Shown here in pieces: positions 18,057-26,605 of a stretch of 64,000 nt of DNA. The DNA is from JAVMKJ01 sp031732855. GTDB lineage: Bacteria; Pseudomonadota; Gammaproteobacteria; Competibacterales; Competibacteraceae. The stretch covers positions 33,046-97,045 of the forward strand of contig JAVMKJ010000110.1 in the NCBI GenBank assembly GCA_031732855.1, written 5' to 3'. Within the stretch, counting starts at the first letter, position 1. Each line of letters starts with the position of its first letter. The position numbers and the translations under genes were made by a program. The notes beneath the pieces are model-generated. The model was not told where the DNA came from, did not search any database, and was given only the letters and a program-made list of their open reading frames with translations.

Positions 18057-18788
18057 ATGCGAGTTCTGATCGTCGACGACGAACCACCCGCCCGAGCCTG
18101 GCTGCGCGACCTGCTCGGCCGCCTGCCCGACCACGAACCGTGCGGGGAAGCCGGCAACGGCGCCGAGGCCTTGCGGCTGGCGGCTCTCCTGAAGCCCGAT
18201 GTCGTGCTGCTGGATATCCGCATGCCCGGTCTGGACGGTCTGGAAACCGCCCACCGGCTGATGGAACTCGCGCAACCGCCGGCCATCGTCTTCATCACCG
18301 CTTACGGCGAATACGCACTGGACGCTTTCGACGCCCACGCTGTCGCGTATCTGCTCAAGCCGGTGCGGCTGGAGCGGCTGGAGCGGGCGCTGGCCAACGC
18401 GGGCCGGGTCAATCGCGCGCAACTGGCCAGCCTGACCGCCGAACCGACGGGACCCAACCGCACCCATATCCGCGCCCGCATCGGCCAGCGCCTGGAAATG
18501 ATCCCCCTTGCGGACGTGTTCTACTTTCAGGCCGACCAGAAATACGTGACCGTCCACCACCGCCACGGCGAAGCGCTCATCGAGGAATCGCTGAAAACCC
18601 TGGAAACCGAACTGGGGTCGAGAGTGGTGCGGGTCCATCGCAACGCGCTGGCGATGGCCGTGCATGTCGCGGGCCTGGAGAAAACCAGAGACGGCGGCGC
18701 GAACCTGACCTTTCACAACATCCCCGACCGGCTGGAAGTGAGCCGCCGCCACCTCCCCGCGATCCGCCAGTTCCTGAAGGATGTCTGA
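18057..18788 (+). CDS. algR: LytTR-family response regulator, AlgR-like
   Basis: The 243-residue regulator has an N-terminal receiver (MRVLIVDDEPPARAWL, phospho-acceptor Asp in VVLLDIRMPGLDG, Lys in YLLKPV) and a C-terminal LytTR DNA-binding domain (residues about 140-240, with DVFYFQADQKYVTVHH and VRVHRNALAM). The ATG at 18057 gives the standard receiver start. It is cotranscribed with the sensor gene. By analogy with AlgR it may bind upstream of fimU. Confidence 0.85.
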   Translation: MRVLIVDDEPPARAWLRDLLGRLPDHEPCGEAGNGAEALRLAALLKPDVVLLDIRMPGLDGLETAHRLMELAQPPAIVFITAYGEYALDAFDAHAVAYLLKPVRLERLERALANAGRVNRAQLASLTAEPTGPNRTHIRARIGQRLEMIPLADVFYFQADQKYVTVHHRHGEALIEESLKTLETELGSRVVRVHRNALAMAVHVAGLEKTRDGGANLTFHNIPDRLEVSRRHLPAIRQFLKDV

Positions 18789-18819
18789 GCGGCGCAAACG
18801 GTGGTTCTTTCCCGCCACC

Positions 18820-18848
18820 TTGTACCTCGGGGCCGAGTGGGCTATATT
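18820..18848 (+). promoter_or_regulatory. Sigma-70 promoter for tRNA-Thr
   Basis: TTGTAC (18820-18825) and TATATT (18843-18848) are separated by exactly 17 bases and lie 16 bases upstream of the tRNA. This is the strongest promoter-like sequence in the interval. Confidence 0.65.
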
Positions 18849-18864
18849 TCCCGCTCCTAATATT

Positions 18865-18940
18865 GCCGGAATAGCTCAGGCGGTAGAGCAGCTGATTCGT
18901 AATTAGCAGGTCGGAGGTTCGAATCCTCTTTCCGGCACCA
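18865..18940 (+). tRNA. tRNA-Thr (anticodon CGU)
   Basis: The 76-base cloverleaf has acceptor arms GCCGGAA and TTCCGGC, a D-arm AGCTCAGGCGGTAGAGC, the anticodon loop ATTCGTAAT reading CGU, and a GGTTCGAATCC T-arm. The CCA end is encoded. It resembles E. coli thrW. Confidence 0.95.
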
Positions 18941-18947
18941 GAAACCA

Positions 18948-18976
18948 GGGGCTTACCCGGCCGGGTAAGCCCTTTT
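18948..18976 (+). terminator. Intrinsic terminator after tRNA-Thr
   Basis: GGGCTTACCCGG and CCGGGTAAGCCC (18949-18972) form a perfect 12-base inverted repeat followed by TTTT. It starts 8 bases after the tRNA, so the tRNA is probably a single-gene transcript. Confidence 0.9.
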
Positions 18977-18995
18977 GCTTCATGGCCCACTCAAG

Positions 18996-19889
18996 ATGCA
19001 CCCCAAAATCCTGAACGTCGGTCTGGTCCAGCATGCCTGTACCGCGGACCGGGCCGCCAATCTCGCCGCGACCATCGCCGGCGTCCGCGACCTCGCCGGC
19101 CACGGCGCGCAACTGGTTCTGCTCCAGGAACTCCACGCCAGCCTGTATTTCTGCCAGACCGAACACTCCGACCGGTTCGACCTCGCCGAATCGATACCCG
19201 GCCCTTCGACCGAGGCATTGGGGGCGGTGGCCGGCGAATTGGGCATCGTGCTGGTCGCCTCGCTGTTCGAGCGGCGCGCGCCGGGGTTGTATCACAATAC
19301 CGCCGTGGTGCTGGAACGGGATGGGCGCATCGCCGGAACCTACCGCAAGATGCACGTTCCCGACGATCCCGGCTACCACGAGAAATACTATTTCACTCCC
19401 GGCGACCTCGGCTTCGCCCCCATCGACACCTCGGTCGGGCGGCTCGGCGTGCTGGTGTGCTGGGATCAGTGGTTTCCCGAGGCAGCCCGGCTGATGGCGC
19501 TGGCCGGCGCCGAACTGCTGCTGTATCCGACCGCCATCGGCTGGAATCCTCACGACGACGAGGACGAGCGCCAGCGGCAATGGGAGTCCTGGATCATCAT
19601 CCAGCGGGCGCACGCCGTCGCCAACGGTATTCCGGTGGCGGTCTGCAACCGGATCGGATTCGAGTCCGACCCTTCCGGCCAAACCCCAGGCGCCCAGTTC
19701 TGGGGCACCAGCTTCATCGTCGGTCCGCAGGGCGAATGGCTCGCCACCGCCCCCCCCGACCAGCCGGCCACGCTGGCGGTGGAACTGGACTTGGGCCGCT
19801 CCGAGCAGGTGCGACGTCACTGGCCCTATCTGCGCGACCGCCGGATCGATGCCTACGAAGGCTTGCTGAAACGCTACCTGGATCGGTGA
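18996..19889 (+). CDS. aguB: N-carbamoylputrescine amidase (nitrilase superfamily)
   Basis: The protein should hydrolyse N-carbamoylputrescine to putrescine in the arginine decarboxylase/agmatine route. The catalytic Glu-Lys-Cys triad is visible in LLQELHASLYFCQTE, TYRKMHVPDDPGY and VLVCWDQWFPE. The motif HDDEDERQRQWESW is characteristic of AguB rather than other carbon-nitrogen hydrolases. The ATG at 18996 (MHPKILNVGLVQ) fits the family; an in-frame ATG at 18975 would lie next to the terminator. An agmatine deiminase, its usual partner, is not in the window. Confidence 0.9.
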   Translation: MHPKILNVGLVQHACTADRAANLAATIAGVRDLAGHGAQLVLLQELHASLYFCQTEHSDRFDLAESIPGPSTEALGAVAGELGIVLVASLFERRAPGLYHNTAVVLERDGRIAGTYRKMHVPDDPGYHEKYYFTPGDLGFAPIDTSVGRLGVLVCWDQWFPEAARLMALAGAELLLYPTAIGWNPHDDEDERQRQWESWIIIQRAHAVANGIPVAVCNRIGFESDPSGQTPGAQFWGTSFIVGPQGEWLATAPPDQPATLAVELDLGRSEQVRRHWPYLRDRRIDAYEGLLKRYLDR

Positions 19890-19990
19890 ACGACCGCCCG
19901 GGCCGATTCGGGTTAACGATAAATAATGGCTATCGACGTCATTGCGCTCATCAATTGGCGCGCTTGCCGATCGCGAACTACACTCGATTT

Positions 19991-20011
19991 GACCCCAAAA
20001 TTCACGGGGTC
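19991..20011. promoter_or_regulatory. Inverted repeat upstream of the rubrerythrin gene
   Basis: GACCCC (19991-19996) and GGGGTC (20006-20011) flank a 9-base AT-rich spacer, 40 bases before the rubrerythrin start. It could be an operator or leader hairpin. No known motif was recognised. Confidence 0.35.
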
Positions 20012-20050
20012 TTGCGATCGATCAATCCACCAAATGAGGAGTTCGCGCCC

Positions 20051-20470
20051 ATGCAGCTCAAAGGTTCCAAGACGGAAGACAATCTGAAAGCGGCCTTCGC
20101 CGGCGAGTCGCAGGCCAACCGGCGTTATCTGTACTTCGCCAACAAGGCAGACGTCGAGGGGCAAAACGACGTCTCGGCCCTGTTCCGCTCGACGGCGGAA
20201 GGCGAAACCGGCCACGCCCACGGCCACCTGGATTATCTGGCCCAGGTGGGCGATCCGGCCACCGGCCTGCCGATCGGTTCCTCGCGCGACAACCTGAAGT
20301 CGGCGGTCGCGGGCGAGACCCACGAATACACCGACATGTATCCGGGCATGGCCAAGACCGCCCGCGCCGAAGGCTTCGACGAAATCGCCGACTGGTTCGA
20401 GACGCTGGCCAAGGCCGAGCGCTCCCACGCCAACCGCTTCCAGAAAGCCCTGGACGCCCTGGTCGACTGA
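20051..20470 (+). CDS. Rubrerythrin without the rubredoxin domain (erythrin type)
   Basis: The 139-residue four-helix diiron protein has the ligand pattern AAFAGESQANRRY, TAEGETGHAHGHL, VAGETHEYTDMYP and LAKAERSHANRF. Rubrerythrins reduce hydrogen peroxide in microaerobic or anaerobic cells. The C-terminal rubredoxin FeS4 domain is missing, as in sulerythrin-like proteins, so electrons must come from another carrier. The FeS protein encoded next is the obvious candidate. The start at 20051 is preceded by GAGGAG at a good distance. Confidence 0.92.
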   Translation: MQLKGSKTEDNLKAAFAGESQANRRYLYFANKADVEGQNDVSALFRSTAEGETGHAHGHLDYLAQVGDPATGLPIGSSRDNLKSAVAGETHEYTDMYPGMAKTARAEGFDEIADWFETLAKAERSHANRFQKALDALVD

Positions 20471-20536
20471 GTGTTGAAGGGCGGCGGGCCGCGCGCCCGC
20501 CCCCTATCCCAAACCGTCACCCGGAGAGAGGCCGAC

Positions 20537-21865
20537 ATGAGCGTCCGCGAAGGCAATCTGGAGCCGCCGAGACGGCATCCCATCGACTGGAAAAACCCCG
20601 ACTACTACAACGAAGGCTCGCTGTTCGCCGAACTGGAGCGGGTCTTCGACATCTGCCACGGCTGCCGGCGCTGCGTCAGCCTGTGCAACGCTTTCCCCAA
20701 GCTGTTCGACCTGATCGACGAGGGTGCAACCGGAGAGGTGGACGGCATCCCCAAAGCGAAATACGGCGAGGTGGTGGACCAGTGCTATCTCTGCGACGTG
20801 TGCTTCATGACCAAATGCCCCTACGTGCCGCCGCATCCCTGGAATCTGGATTTCCCGCATCTGATGCTGCGAGCCAAGGCGGTCAAGTTCAAAAAGGGCC
20901 AGGTCACCTTCCGGGACAAGCTGCTGACCAGCACCGACGCCCTGGGCAAGCTGCTGGCCATTCCCGTGGTGGCGCAGACCGTCAATGCCACCAACAAAAA
21001 CAAAGCGCTGCGCGGCGCGATGGACAAGATGCTGAAGGTCCACAAGGACCGTCAGCTTCCCGATTACGCGCCGAAGCGCTTCCGCGCCAACGCCCAGGCC
21101 GAGCGGCATTTCCCGGTGCGCGACGGCCAGCGCACTCCCGGCAAGGTGGCGGTTTTCTCCACTTGCTACATCAACTACAACGAGCCAGGCATCGGCCACG
21201 ACCTGCTCAAAATTCTCGCCCACAACGAGATTCCGACGATCCTCGTCGAAAAGGAGGCGTGCTGCGGGATGCCGAAACTGGAACTCGGCGACCTGGAATC
21301 CGTGAACCGGCTCAAGGAAATCAACATCCCCGTGCTGGCGCGAGTAGCCCGCGACGGCTACGCGATTCTGACCGCCATTCCTTCCTGCACCCTGATGTTC
21401 AAACAGGAACTGCCCTTGATGTATCCAGGCGAGGCGGACGTGCGGGCGGTGGCCGAGGCCATGTTCGACCCGTTCGAGTACCTGGCGCTGCGCAACCGGG
21501 ACGGTCTCCTCAAGACCGATTTCAAACAGCCGCTCGGGACGGTTTCCTACCACATTCCCTGCCACCTCCGAGTGCAGAACATGGGCCAGAAGACGCGCGA
21601 ACTGCTGCAACTGATCCCGGGCACGACCGTCAACACCGTGGAGCGCTGCGCCGGCCACGACGGCACCTGGGGCGTGAAGAGCGAGTATTTCGAAATGTCC
21701 ATGAAGATCGGCAAGCCGGTCTTCAAGCAGATGGCCGCGGCGAATCCGGATTACGTGAGTTCGGATTGCGCCATCGCCGGCCGCCACATCTGTCAGGGCA
21801 TGGGCGAGACCCAGGCGCGGAAGCAGCACCCCATCTCGCTCGTCCGGATCGCCTACGGACTTTAA
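20537..21865 (+). CDS. FeS protein with 4Fe-4S ferredoxin and two CCG domains (GlpC/HdrD-like)
   Basis: The 442-residue protein has two N-terminal 4Fe-4S motifs, CHGCRRCVSLCNAFP and CYLCDVCFMTKCP, followed by two cysteine-rich CCG domains: FSTCYINYNEPG with EKEACCGMP, and YHIPCHLRVQN with VERCAGHDGTWG. This layout is shared by GlpC, GlcF and heterodisulfide reductase subunits. The ATG at 20537 follows a GGAGAGAGG Shine-Dalgarno. The order rubrerythrin / FeS protein / DUF3501 recurs widely in proteobacteria. I infer that the protein reduces the diiron protein, but no partner is proven. Confidence 0.85.
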   Translation: MSVREGNLEPPRRHPIDWKNPDYYNEGSLFAELERVFDICHGCRRCVSLCNAFPKLFDLIDEGATGEVDGIPKAKYGEVVDQCYLCDVCFMTKCPYVPPHPWNLDFPHLMLRAKAVKFKKGQVTFRDKLLTSTDALGKLLAIPVVAQTVNATNKNKALRGAMDKMLKVHKDRQLPDYAPKRFRANAQAERHFPVRDGQRTPGKVAVFSTCYINYNEPGIGHDLLKILAHNEIPTILVEKEACCGMPKLELGDLESVNRLKEINIPVLARVARDGYAILTAIPSCTLMFKQELPLMYPGEADVRAVAEAMFDPFEYLALRNRDGLLKTDFKQPLGTVSYHIPCHLRVQNMGQKTRELLQLIPGTTVNTVERCAGHDGTWGVKSEYFEMSMKIGKPVFKQMAAANPDYVSSDCAIAGRHICQGMGETQARKQHPISLVRIAYGL

Positions 21866-21881
21866 CCGCGAGGAACCGACC

Positions 21882-22466
21882 ATGCCGCCCATCACCCGGG
21901 ACAGCCTGATGTCTCTGGAGCAATACGCCCGCGAGCGCCCGGCCTTTCGCGCGCGGGTGCTCGCCCACAAGAAGAATCGCAACCTGGCGCTGGGCGATCA
22001 TCTAACCCTGCTGTTCGAGGACGAGTTGACCATCCGCTATCAGATCCAGGAGATGCTGCGGATCGAGAAGATTTTCGAGGAGGACGGCATCGACGGCGAA
22101 CTGGAAGCCTACAACCCGCTGGTGCCGGATGGCGCCAACTTCAAGGCGACCTTGCTGATCGAATATCCGGACGTCGAGGAGCGCCAGCAAAGACTCGCGC
22201 GCCTGAAGGGAATCGAGGATGCGATCTGGGTGCGGGTCGAAGGCTGCGACCGCGTTCCGGCGATCGCGGACGAAGACCTGGAGCGGGAGAACGAGGAAAA
22301 GACCAGCGCCGTGCATTTTCTGCGCTTCGAACTGACTCCGGCGATGAAGGATCGGCTGAAGCGGGGCGCGCCGCTGGCCGTCGGGGTGGAACATCCGGAA
22401 TATACCGCCGTGGTCGCGGCGGTCGGCGACAACCTGCGCCGGTCGCTGCTGGCGGATTTGAGTTAA
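21882..22466 (+). CDS. DUF3501 family protein
   Basis: The 194-residue soluble protein starts MPPITRDSLMSLEQYARERP and carries the DUF3501 pattern HKKNRNLALGDHLTLLFED, IQEMLRIEKIFEE and EYPDVEERQQRLARLKGIED. The family is almost always next to a rubrerythrin and the CCG-domain FeS protein, as here, 16 bases downstream. Function unknown; a role in peroxide handling or in maturing the FeS partner is an inference from context only. Confidence 0.85.
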   Translation: MPPITRDSLMSLEQYARERPAFRARVLAHKKNRNLALGDHLTLLFEDELTIRYQIQEMLRIEKIFEEDGIDGELEAYNPLVPDGANFKATLLIEYPDVEERQQRLARLKGIEDAIWVRVEGCDRVPAIADEDLERENEEKTSAVHFLRFELTPAMKDRLKRGAPLAVGVEHPEYTAVVAAVGDNLRRSLLADLS

Positions 22467-22477
22467 ACGCCAGCGTC

Positions 22478-22518
22478 CACTCCCCTCGCCCCCGTCCGGG
22501 AGAGGGATTTGGGGAGTG
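22478..22518. repeat. REP-like palindrome, possible bidirectional terminator
   Basis: CACTCCCC (22478-22485) and GGGGAGTG (22511-22518) enclose an inner CGTCCGGGAGAGGG portion, giving a long imperfect hairpin. It fills the gap between the convergent DUF3501 and der genes and belongs to the same family as the repeats at 2493, 3636, 58805 and 59746. Confidence 0.55.
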
Positions 22519-22527
22519 GGGCTTCAA

Positions 22528-23916
22528 TCACCGCTGCTTCCGGCGTCCGCCCGTCCTGGGCCGACGACCGCGTGCCGCCGGCGCGGGTTGATAGGGATTT
22601 TCGCCGCCGCGGAATTCGATGCGGATCGGCGTGCCCCACAAGTCCAGCCGCTTGCGGTAGACGCCGATCAGATAACGCCGATAGGAGTCCGGGACGTGCC
22701 CGACCCGGTTGCCGTGGATTACGATCATGGGCGGGTTCTGGCCGCCTTGATGGGCGTAGCGCAGCTTGATGCCGTGACCCTGGACCAGCGGCGGCTGATG
22801 GGCGGCCAGGGCGTCTTCGAGGATGCGGGTCAGTTCGGGCGTCGACAGTTTGCGGGTCGCGGCGGCGTAGGCTTCCCGGACGGAACCGAGCAGCTCGCCG
22901 ACGCCGGTGCCGTGCAGGGCGGAAATGAAATGGATTTTGGCGAAGTCGAGAAAATTCAGCCGGCGGTCGAGATCGCTTTTCACCCGGGCGCGGGTATCGG
23001 GGTCGAGGTGATCCCATTTGTTGACTCCTATCGCCAGCGCCCGGCCGCTGTCCAGGATCAGGCCCAGCAGGCTGGCATCCTGGTCGCTGATGCCCTGGCG
23101 GGCATCCAGCACCAGCACCGCCACATGCGATTGTTCGATGGCTTGCAGCGCCTTGATGACGCTGAATTTCTCCACCGCCTCGCTGACCCGCGCGCGGCGG
23201 CGCACGCCGGCGGTATCCATCAAAACGTAACGCTGGCCGTCGCGCTCGAACGGCACGGCGACGCTGTCGCGGGTGGTGCCGGGCATGTCGCAGGCCAGCA
23301 TCCTCTCCTCGCCCAGCAGACGGTTGACCAGGGTGGATTTGCCGACGTTGGGTCGGCCGACCACCGCCAGTTTGATGATGCGCTCGGGCTCTTCCGGCAC
23401 CACCGCCTCGTCCTCCTTGCTCGTGGCCGGGAGCGCGGCGAACACTTCCTCCATCAGGGTTTCGACGCCCTGGTTATGAACGGCGGCGATCACGTGCAGG
23501 TGATCCAGGCCGAGGGCGTGAAAATCCGCGCCGAGCAGATCGGGATCGCGGTGTTCGGCCTTGTTGATCACCAGATGCACCGGCTTGCCGGCCCGACGCA
23601 ACTGGCCGGCGATCTCTTCGTCGGTGGCCGTCAGCCCGGCGCGGCCGTCCACCAGCAGCAGCACGGCGTCGGCTTCCTCGATGGCCCGCCACGCCTGCCG
23701 CGCCACCAGTCCGCTCAGACCTTCATCCTCGCCGGTCAGGCCGCCGGTATCCACCACCACGTAGGGACTCGGACCACGCTGGCCGATGCCGTACTGCCGG
23801 TCGCGGGTCAAACCGGGCATATCCGCCACCAATGCGTTGCGGGTGCGGGTCAGGGAATTGAACAGGGTGGATTTGCCCACGTTGGGCCGGCCGACCAGGG
23901 CGATGACGGGGAGCAT
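22528..23916 (-). CDS. der: Ribosome biogenesis GTPase Der (EngA)
   Basis: The 462-residue protein has two tandem GTPase domains, each with a GRPNVGKST P-loop (near residues 9 and 185), DTGG/DTAG G3 motifs and NKAE/NKWD G4 motifs, then a C-terminal KH-like domain and a basic tail. Der acts in 50S subunit assembly. In many gammaproteobacteria bamB precedes der, but here the upstream side is an AT-rich gap and the accessory operon. Confidence 0.97.
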   Translation of the reverse strand: MLPVIALVGRPNVGKSTLFNSLTRTRNALVADMPGLTRDRQYGIGQRGPSPYVVVDTGGLTGEDEGLSGLVARQAWRAIEEADAVLLLVDGRAGLTATDEEIAGQLRRAGKPVHLVINKAEHRDPDLLGADFHALGLDHLHVIAAVHNQGVETLMEEVFAALPATSKEDEAVVPEEPERIIKLAVVGRPNVGKSTLVNRLLGEERMLACDMPGTTRDSVAVPFERDGQRYVLMDTAGVRRRARVSEAVEKFSVIKALQAIEQSHVAVLVLDARQGISDQDASLLGLILDSGRALAIGVNKWDHLDPDTRARVKSDLDRRLNFLDFAKIHFISALHGTGVGELLGSVREAYAAATRKLSTPELTRILEDALAAHQPPLVQGHGIKLRYAHQGGQNPPMIVIHGNRVGHVPDSYRRYLIGVYRKRLDLWGTPIRIEFRGGENPYQPAPAARGRRPRTGGRRKQR

Positions 23917-24184
23917 GGCGAGTCCACCGAGAGTCGAGGAAAAGGTGGTGAATTATGCCTGAAATAGATATTGAGTTTTTGGCAGGTTGAACAGCCCTTT
24001 TAATGTTAAGTCAACTTATTAAATTATAATAACTTAATTGGTTGAATAAACCTGCATGAGGCGTTCGTCCAAGACACCCGGGGTGTATGGCGGTTGGCGA
24101 GTAGCCAGACTCATCCGTCACCTGATAATTGGCCAACTCCTTGTGGAAAAGCTGTCGGCAAGTTTTCCCGTCCAAAACCAGTGG
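23917..24184. other. AT-rich gap between the accessory cluster and der
   Basis: The 268 bases hold no gene that I can support. The middle (about 23990-24050) is very AT-rich and includes TTGACT on the minus strand, so it probably contains the der promoter. A 13-base palindrome ACACCCGGGGTGT sits at 24074-24086 without a T-run. No terminal repeats or target-site duplication were recognised. Confidence 0.4.
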
Positions 24185-26602
24185 CTAAGGCAGCCAAGAC
24201 CACATCTCCACAGTCACAAAGCGCACCAGCCGATGGGTGAAGGCCACCGCCAGCGGTTCCTCCTCCGCGGCAATTTTGGCATAGCCCGTCATCCCCGGTT
24301 TCAGTAGACCCTCCGGGTTGGGTACCTCCAGGATGACCTTGACTACCCGGCCGGTAGGGGTATCGCTGGTAGCGGTGTCAATCTGGGTGACCTTGCCGGT
24401 AAAGTAGCGCTGGGAATAGGCCCATGGCTTGAGCCGGGCGCCAGCGCCCAGCGCCACGAAGGGTAAATCCGCTTCCGGCACGCTGATCTCGGTCCGCAAC
24501 ACTCGATCATCCTGCACGGTGGTGAACAAATCGCTCTCTTCAAGATACTTGCCGGTCAGATTCCGCAACTTCAGGTCGGTCAGCCGTCCATCGATCGGCA
24601 TGATCAACCGGGTGCGGGCCAACTGTTCCTGATCCAGCACCAGTTGTGCCTTGAGACGCTCCAGTTCGGCCCGCGCCGCATCGATATCCTGGGGATAGGG
24701 ACCGGCCCTGACCAGATCGAGATTGGCCTGCTGTTTCTGCACCTGCTGGCGATCCACCTCCAGCTTGCTTTCCGTCGCCTCAAACTGTTGCTCCGACGTG
24801 AAGCCGCGCCGCAACAACTCCCGTTGCCGGGTCAATTCGCTGCGCTGAAACTTCTCCTCGGCCACGGCGACCTGGAGTTCGCGATCGGCGATGGTCACTT
24901 CCTCCGGACGTGGAGTGTTGAGCAGTTTATCCAGGTTGGCCTGTTGGCGGTCGATGGCCGCCCGGGTAATCGCAACCTGCTGCTCCTGACGATAGGATGA
25001 CTGGCGAGCGATCGGGACACCGGCCTGCAGCCAGTCCCCCCCTTCATAGAACACTTGCTCCACGATGCCCGAAGTCTGGGCGTACAATTCCCGACTCTGA
25101 ATCGGCATCAACTCAAAGGAACCACCGGTTTCGTAGGGATAAGGCAAGGCCCCGACCAAGATCGCGAGAACCAGCAGAAGCGGTGCCGTCCACCGCCGGG
25201 TTTGAGCCGGGAGCGCGGCTACTGGTTCGCTCGCCAGCGCAGGGGTGACTGGTCGTCCGGCCTTGCTCCTCGCCGCCGCCGGCCGCGACCGATAACGGGC
25301 CTGACGCTCGGCGGTCCGCTTGCGAAATGCTCGCAGGAGGCTCCACCCCGCCCAAGTCAGCAAAATGAGGAACAGAGCGATACCGGTACCGCTGAAATGA
25401 AGACGCAGCCAATCGCCAATCAGATAAAGCGTCAACCCAAACAGCGCCAGAAAGTAGACGCAGACCGCCAGGGCATAGGCTACAAAAGCGGAGCGTCGAC
25501 CACGCTCATCTTCCCTTACGGAACCTCGGCGGAACAGGGCGCGAATGGCCTGGAGACGTAGATTGGGAGTATCCAGATAAGCCGTCAGCCATCGGTAACC
25601 ATCGCCCGCGCCCAAGGGATTGCTGCTAATCACGAACATGATCGTCGTCATCAGCATCAGGCTCAGCCAGAAGAACGGCAGCCGGGTACCGGTATCGCGA
25701 CTCAGCAACCAGCCCAGCACACTAAGGCCGAACAACGCGATTTTGACCAAGGTGGGGGTTGCCAGCACCCAAAGCACCTGGTTTCGCGACAATCGATCGA
25801 GACCGTCCAGTTCGACATGAAAGCGTGGCAGGACACCAAACAACAAGAAAACGCCAACGCCCTCGACCCGTCCCCCCAATGCGATATTGACTACACCCTC
25901 CAGCCAATGGCTCAGGAAATTGACTATCATCAAATTGATCAGCAGATGCAGAAGGATATGCTGAAGAGGAGTGACAGGTCCCCAAAAATAACTCAGATCG
26001 GTTTTCAGATGCGCGGCGTTGTACATCAGCGCCACCAGTGCCAGTCCAAAACCGAGCGGTAACAGATAGATCAAGGATGCCAGCGGACGAATCAACCGCG
26101 CCAGGAAATCCATGAGCGCGGTCGCTTTCACCAAACGCCGGTAATAAGAGGGAGTACGCTTGCCGGGCTCCCGCCCGCCAGGCTTGAGCGCATCGAGCAA
26201 GGCCAGCCAGGCATCGTCGGCTTCGGCGCCAGGAAAATGCCGGTTCGCTTCAGGTGATCGGGACGGTTCGGACGGTTCGGACGGTTCCGGCGCTTCATCC
26301 ATACTTGCCGCCGTTGCCGGTGAGGTTTTCGGAGTATCCGCCAGCAACCCCCAACCTGAAAGACTGGTCAGGAACTTGTCGAGATAGGCAGGTGTGAGGC
26401 GTTGCTGGTAATGTTGTTGAAAGGCCTGCAGCAGGACCTCTGGCGCGGCGCGACCATCGAGTCGGGTAATGAGGAAATATTCCTTCTCGCCGAACTCGAA
26501 GGTTTCGTTCCAGACCGGATCGCGGATGACGTAGACCGTCCCCTGCTCGCGGTTGTCGCAGGTGATGACCAGATCATCCCGCAGCTTGGGAATGCTTGAC
26601 AC
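24185..26602 (-). CDS. PqqD-like / degenerate M50-like membrane / HlyD adaptor fusion protein
   Basis: The 805-residue protein has three parts. Residues about 10-90 resemble a PqqD-type winged-helix domain (DPVWNETFEFGEKEYFLITR). A linker containing EPSEPSEPS follows. Residues about 160-425 are a polytopic membrane region similar to M50-type proteins, ending with SSNPLGAGDGYRW, but the expected HExxH reads HWLEG at 232-236, so zinc ligands are lost. Residues about 470-805 are an HlyD-type periplasmic adaptor with a lipoyl-like hairpin and coiled coil. It is probably an export component without protease activity. The start is a GTG. It is the last gene of the accessory operon, 3 bases after the preceding stop. 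Confidence 0.75.
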   Translation of the reverse strand: MSSIPKLRDDLVITCDNREQGTVYVIRDPVWNETFEFGEKEYFLITRLDGRAAPEVLLQAFQQHYQQRLTPAYLDKFLTSLSGWGLLADTPKTSPATAASMDEAPEPSEPSEPSRSPEANRHFPGAEADDAWLALLDALKPGGREPGKRTPSYYRRLVKATALMDFLARLIRPLASLIYLLPLGFGLALVALMYNAAHLKTDLSYFWGPVTPLQHILLHLLINLMIVNFLSHWLEGVVNIALGGRVEGVGVFLLFGVLPRFHVELDGLDRLSRNQVLWVLATPTLVKIALFGLSVLGWLLSRDTGTRLPFFWLSLMLMTTIMFVISSNPLGAGDGYRWLTAYLDTPNLRLQAIRALFRRGSVREDERGRRSAFVAYALAVCVYFLALFGLTLYLIGDWLRLHFSGTGIALFLILLTWAGWSLLRAFRKRTAERQARYRSRPAAARSKAGRPVTPALASEPVAALPAQTRRWTAPLLLVLAILVGALPYPYETGGSFELMPIQSRELYAQTSGIVEQVFYEGGDWLQAGVPIARQSSYRQEQQVAITRAAIDRQQANLDKLLNTPRPEEVTIADRELQVAVAEEKFQRSELTRQRELLRRGFTSEQQFEATESKLEVDRQQVQKQQANLDLVRAGPYPQDIDAARAELERLKAQLVLDQEQLARTRLIMPIDGRLTDLKLRNLTGKYLEESDLFTTVQDDRVLRTEISVPEADLPFVALGAGARLKPWAYSQRYFTGKVTQIDTATSDTPTGRVVKVILEVPNPEGLLKPGMTGYAKIAAEEEPLAVAFTHRLVRFVTVEMWSWLP

Positions 26603-26605
26603 GGC

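Noticed and set aside
19938..19975. A possible sigma-54 promoter (TGGCGCGCTTGC) before the rubrerythrin gene
   Set aside because: The GG-to-GC spacing is 7 bases, not the required 10.
24074..24086. The palindrome ACACCCGGGGTGT as a terminator of the accessory operon
   Set aside because: The stem is only six bases and no T-run follows on either strand.
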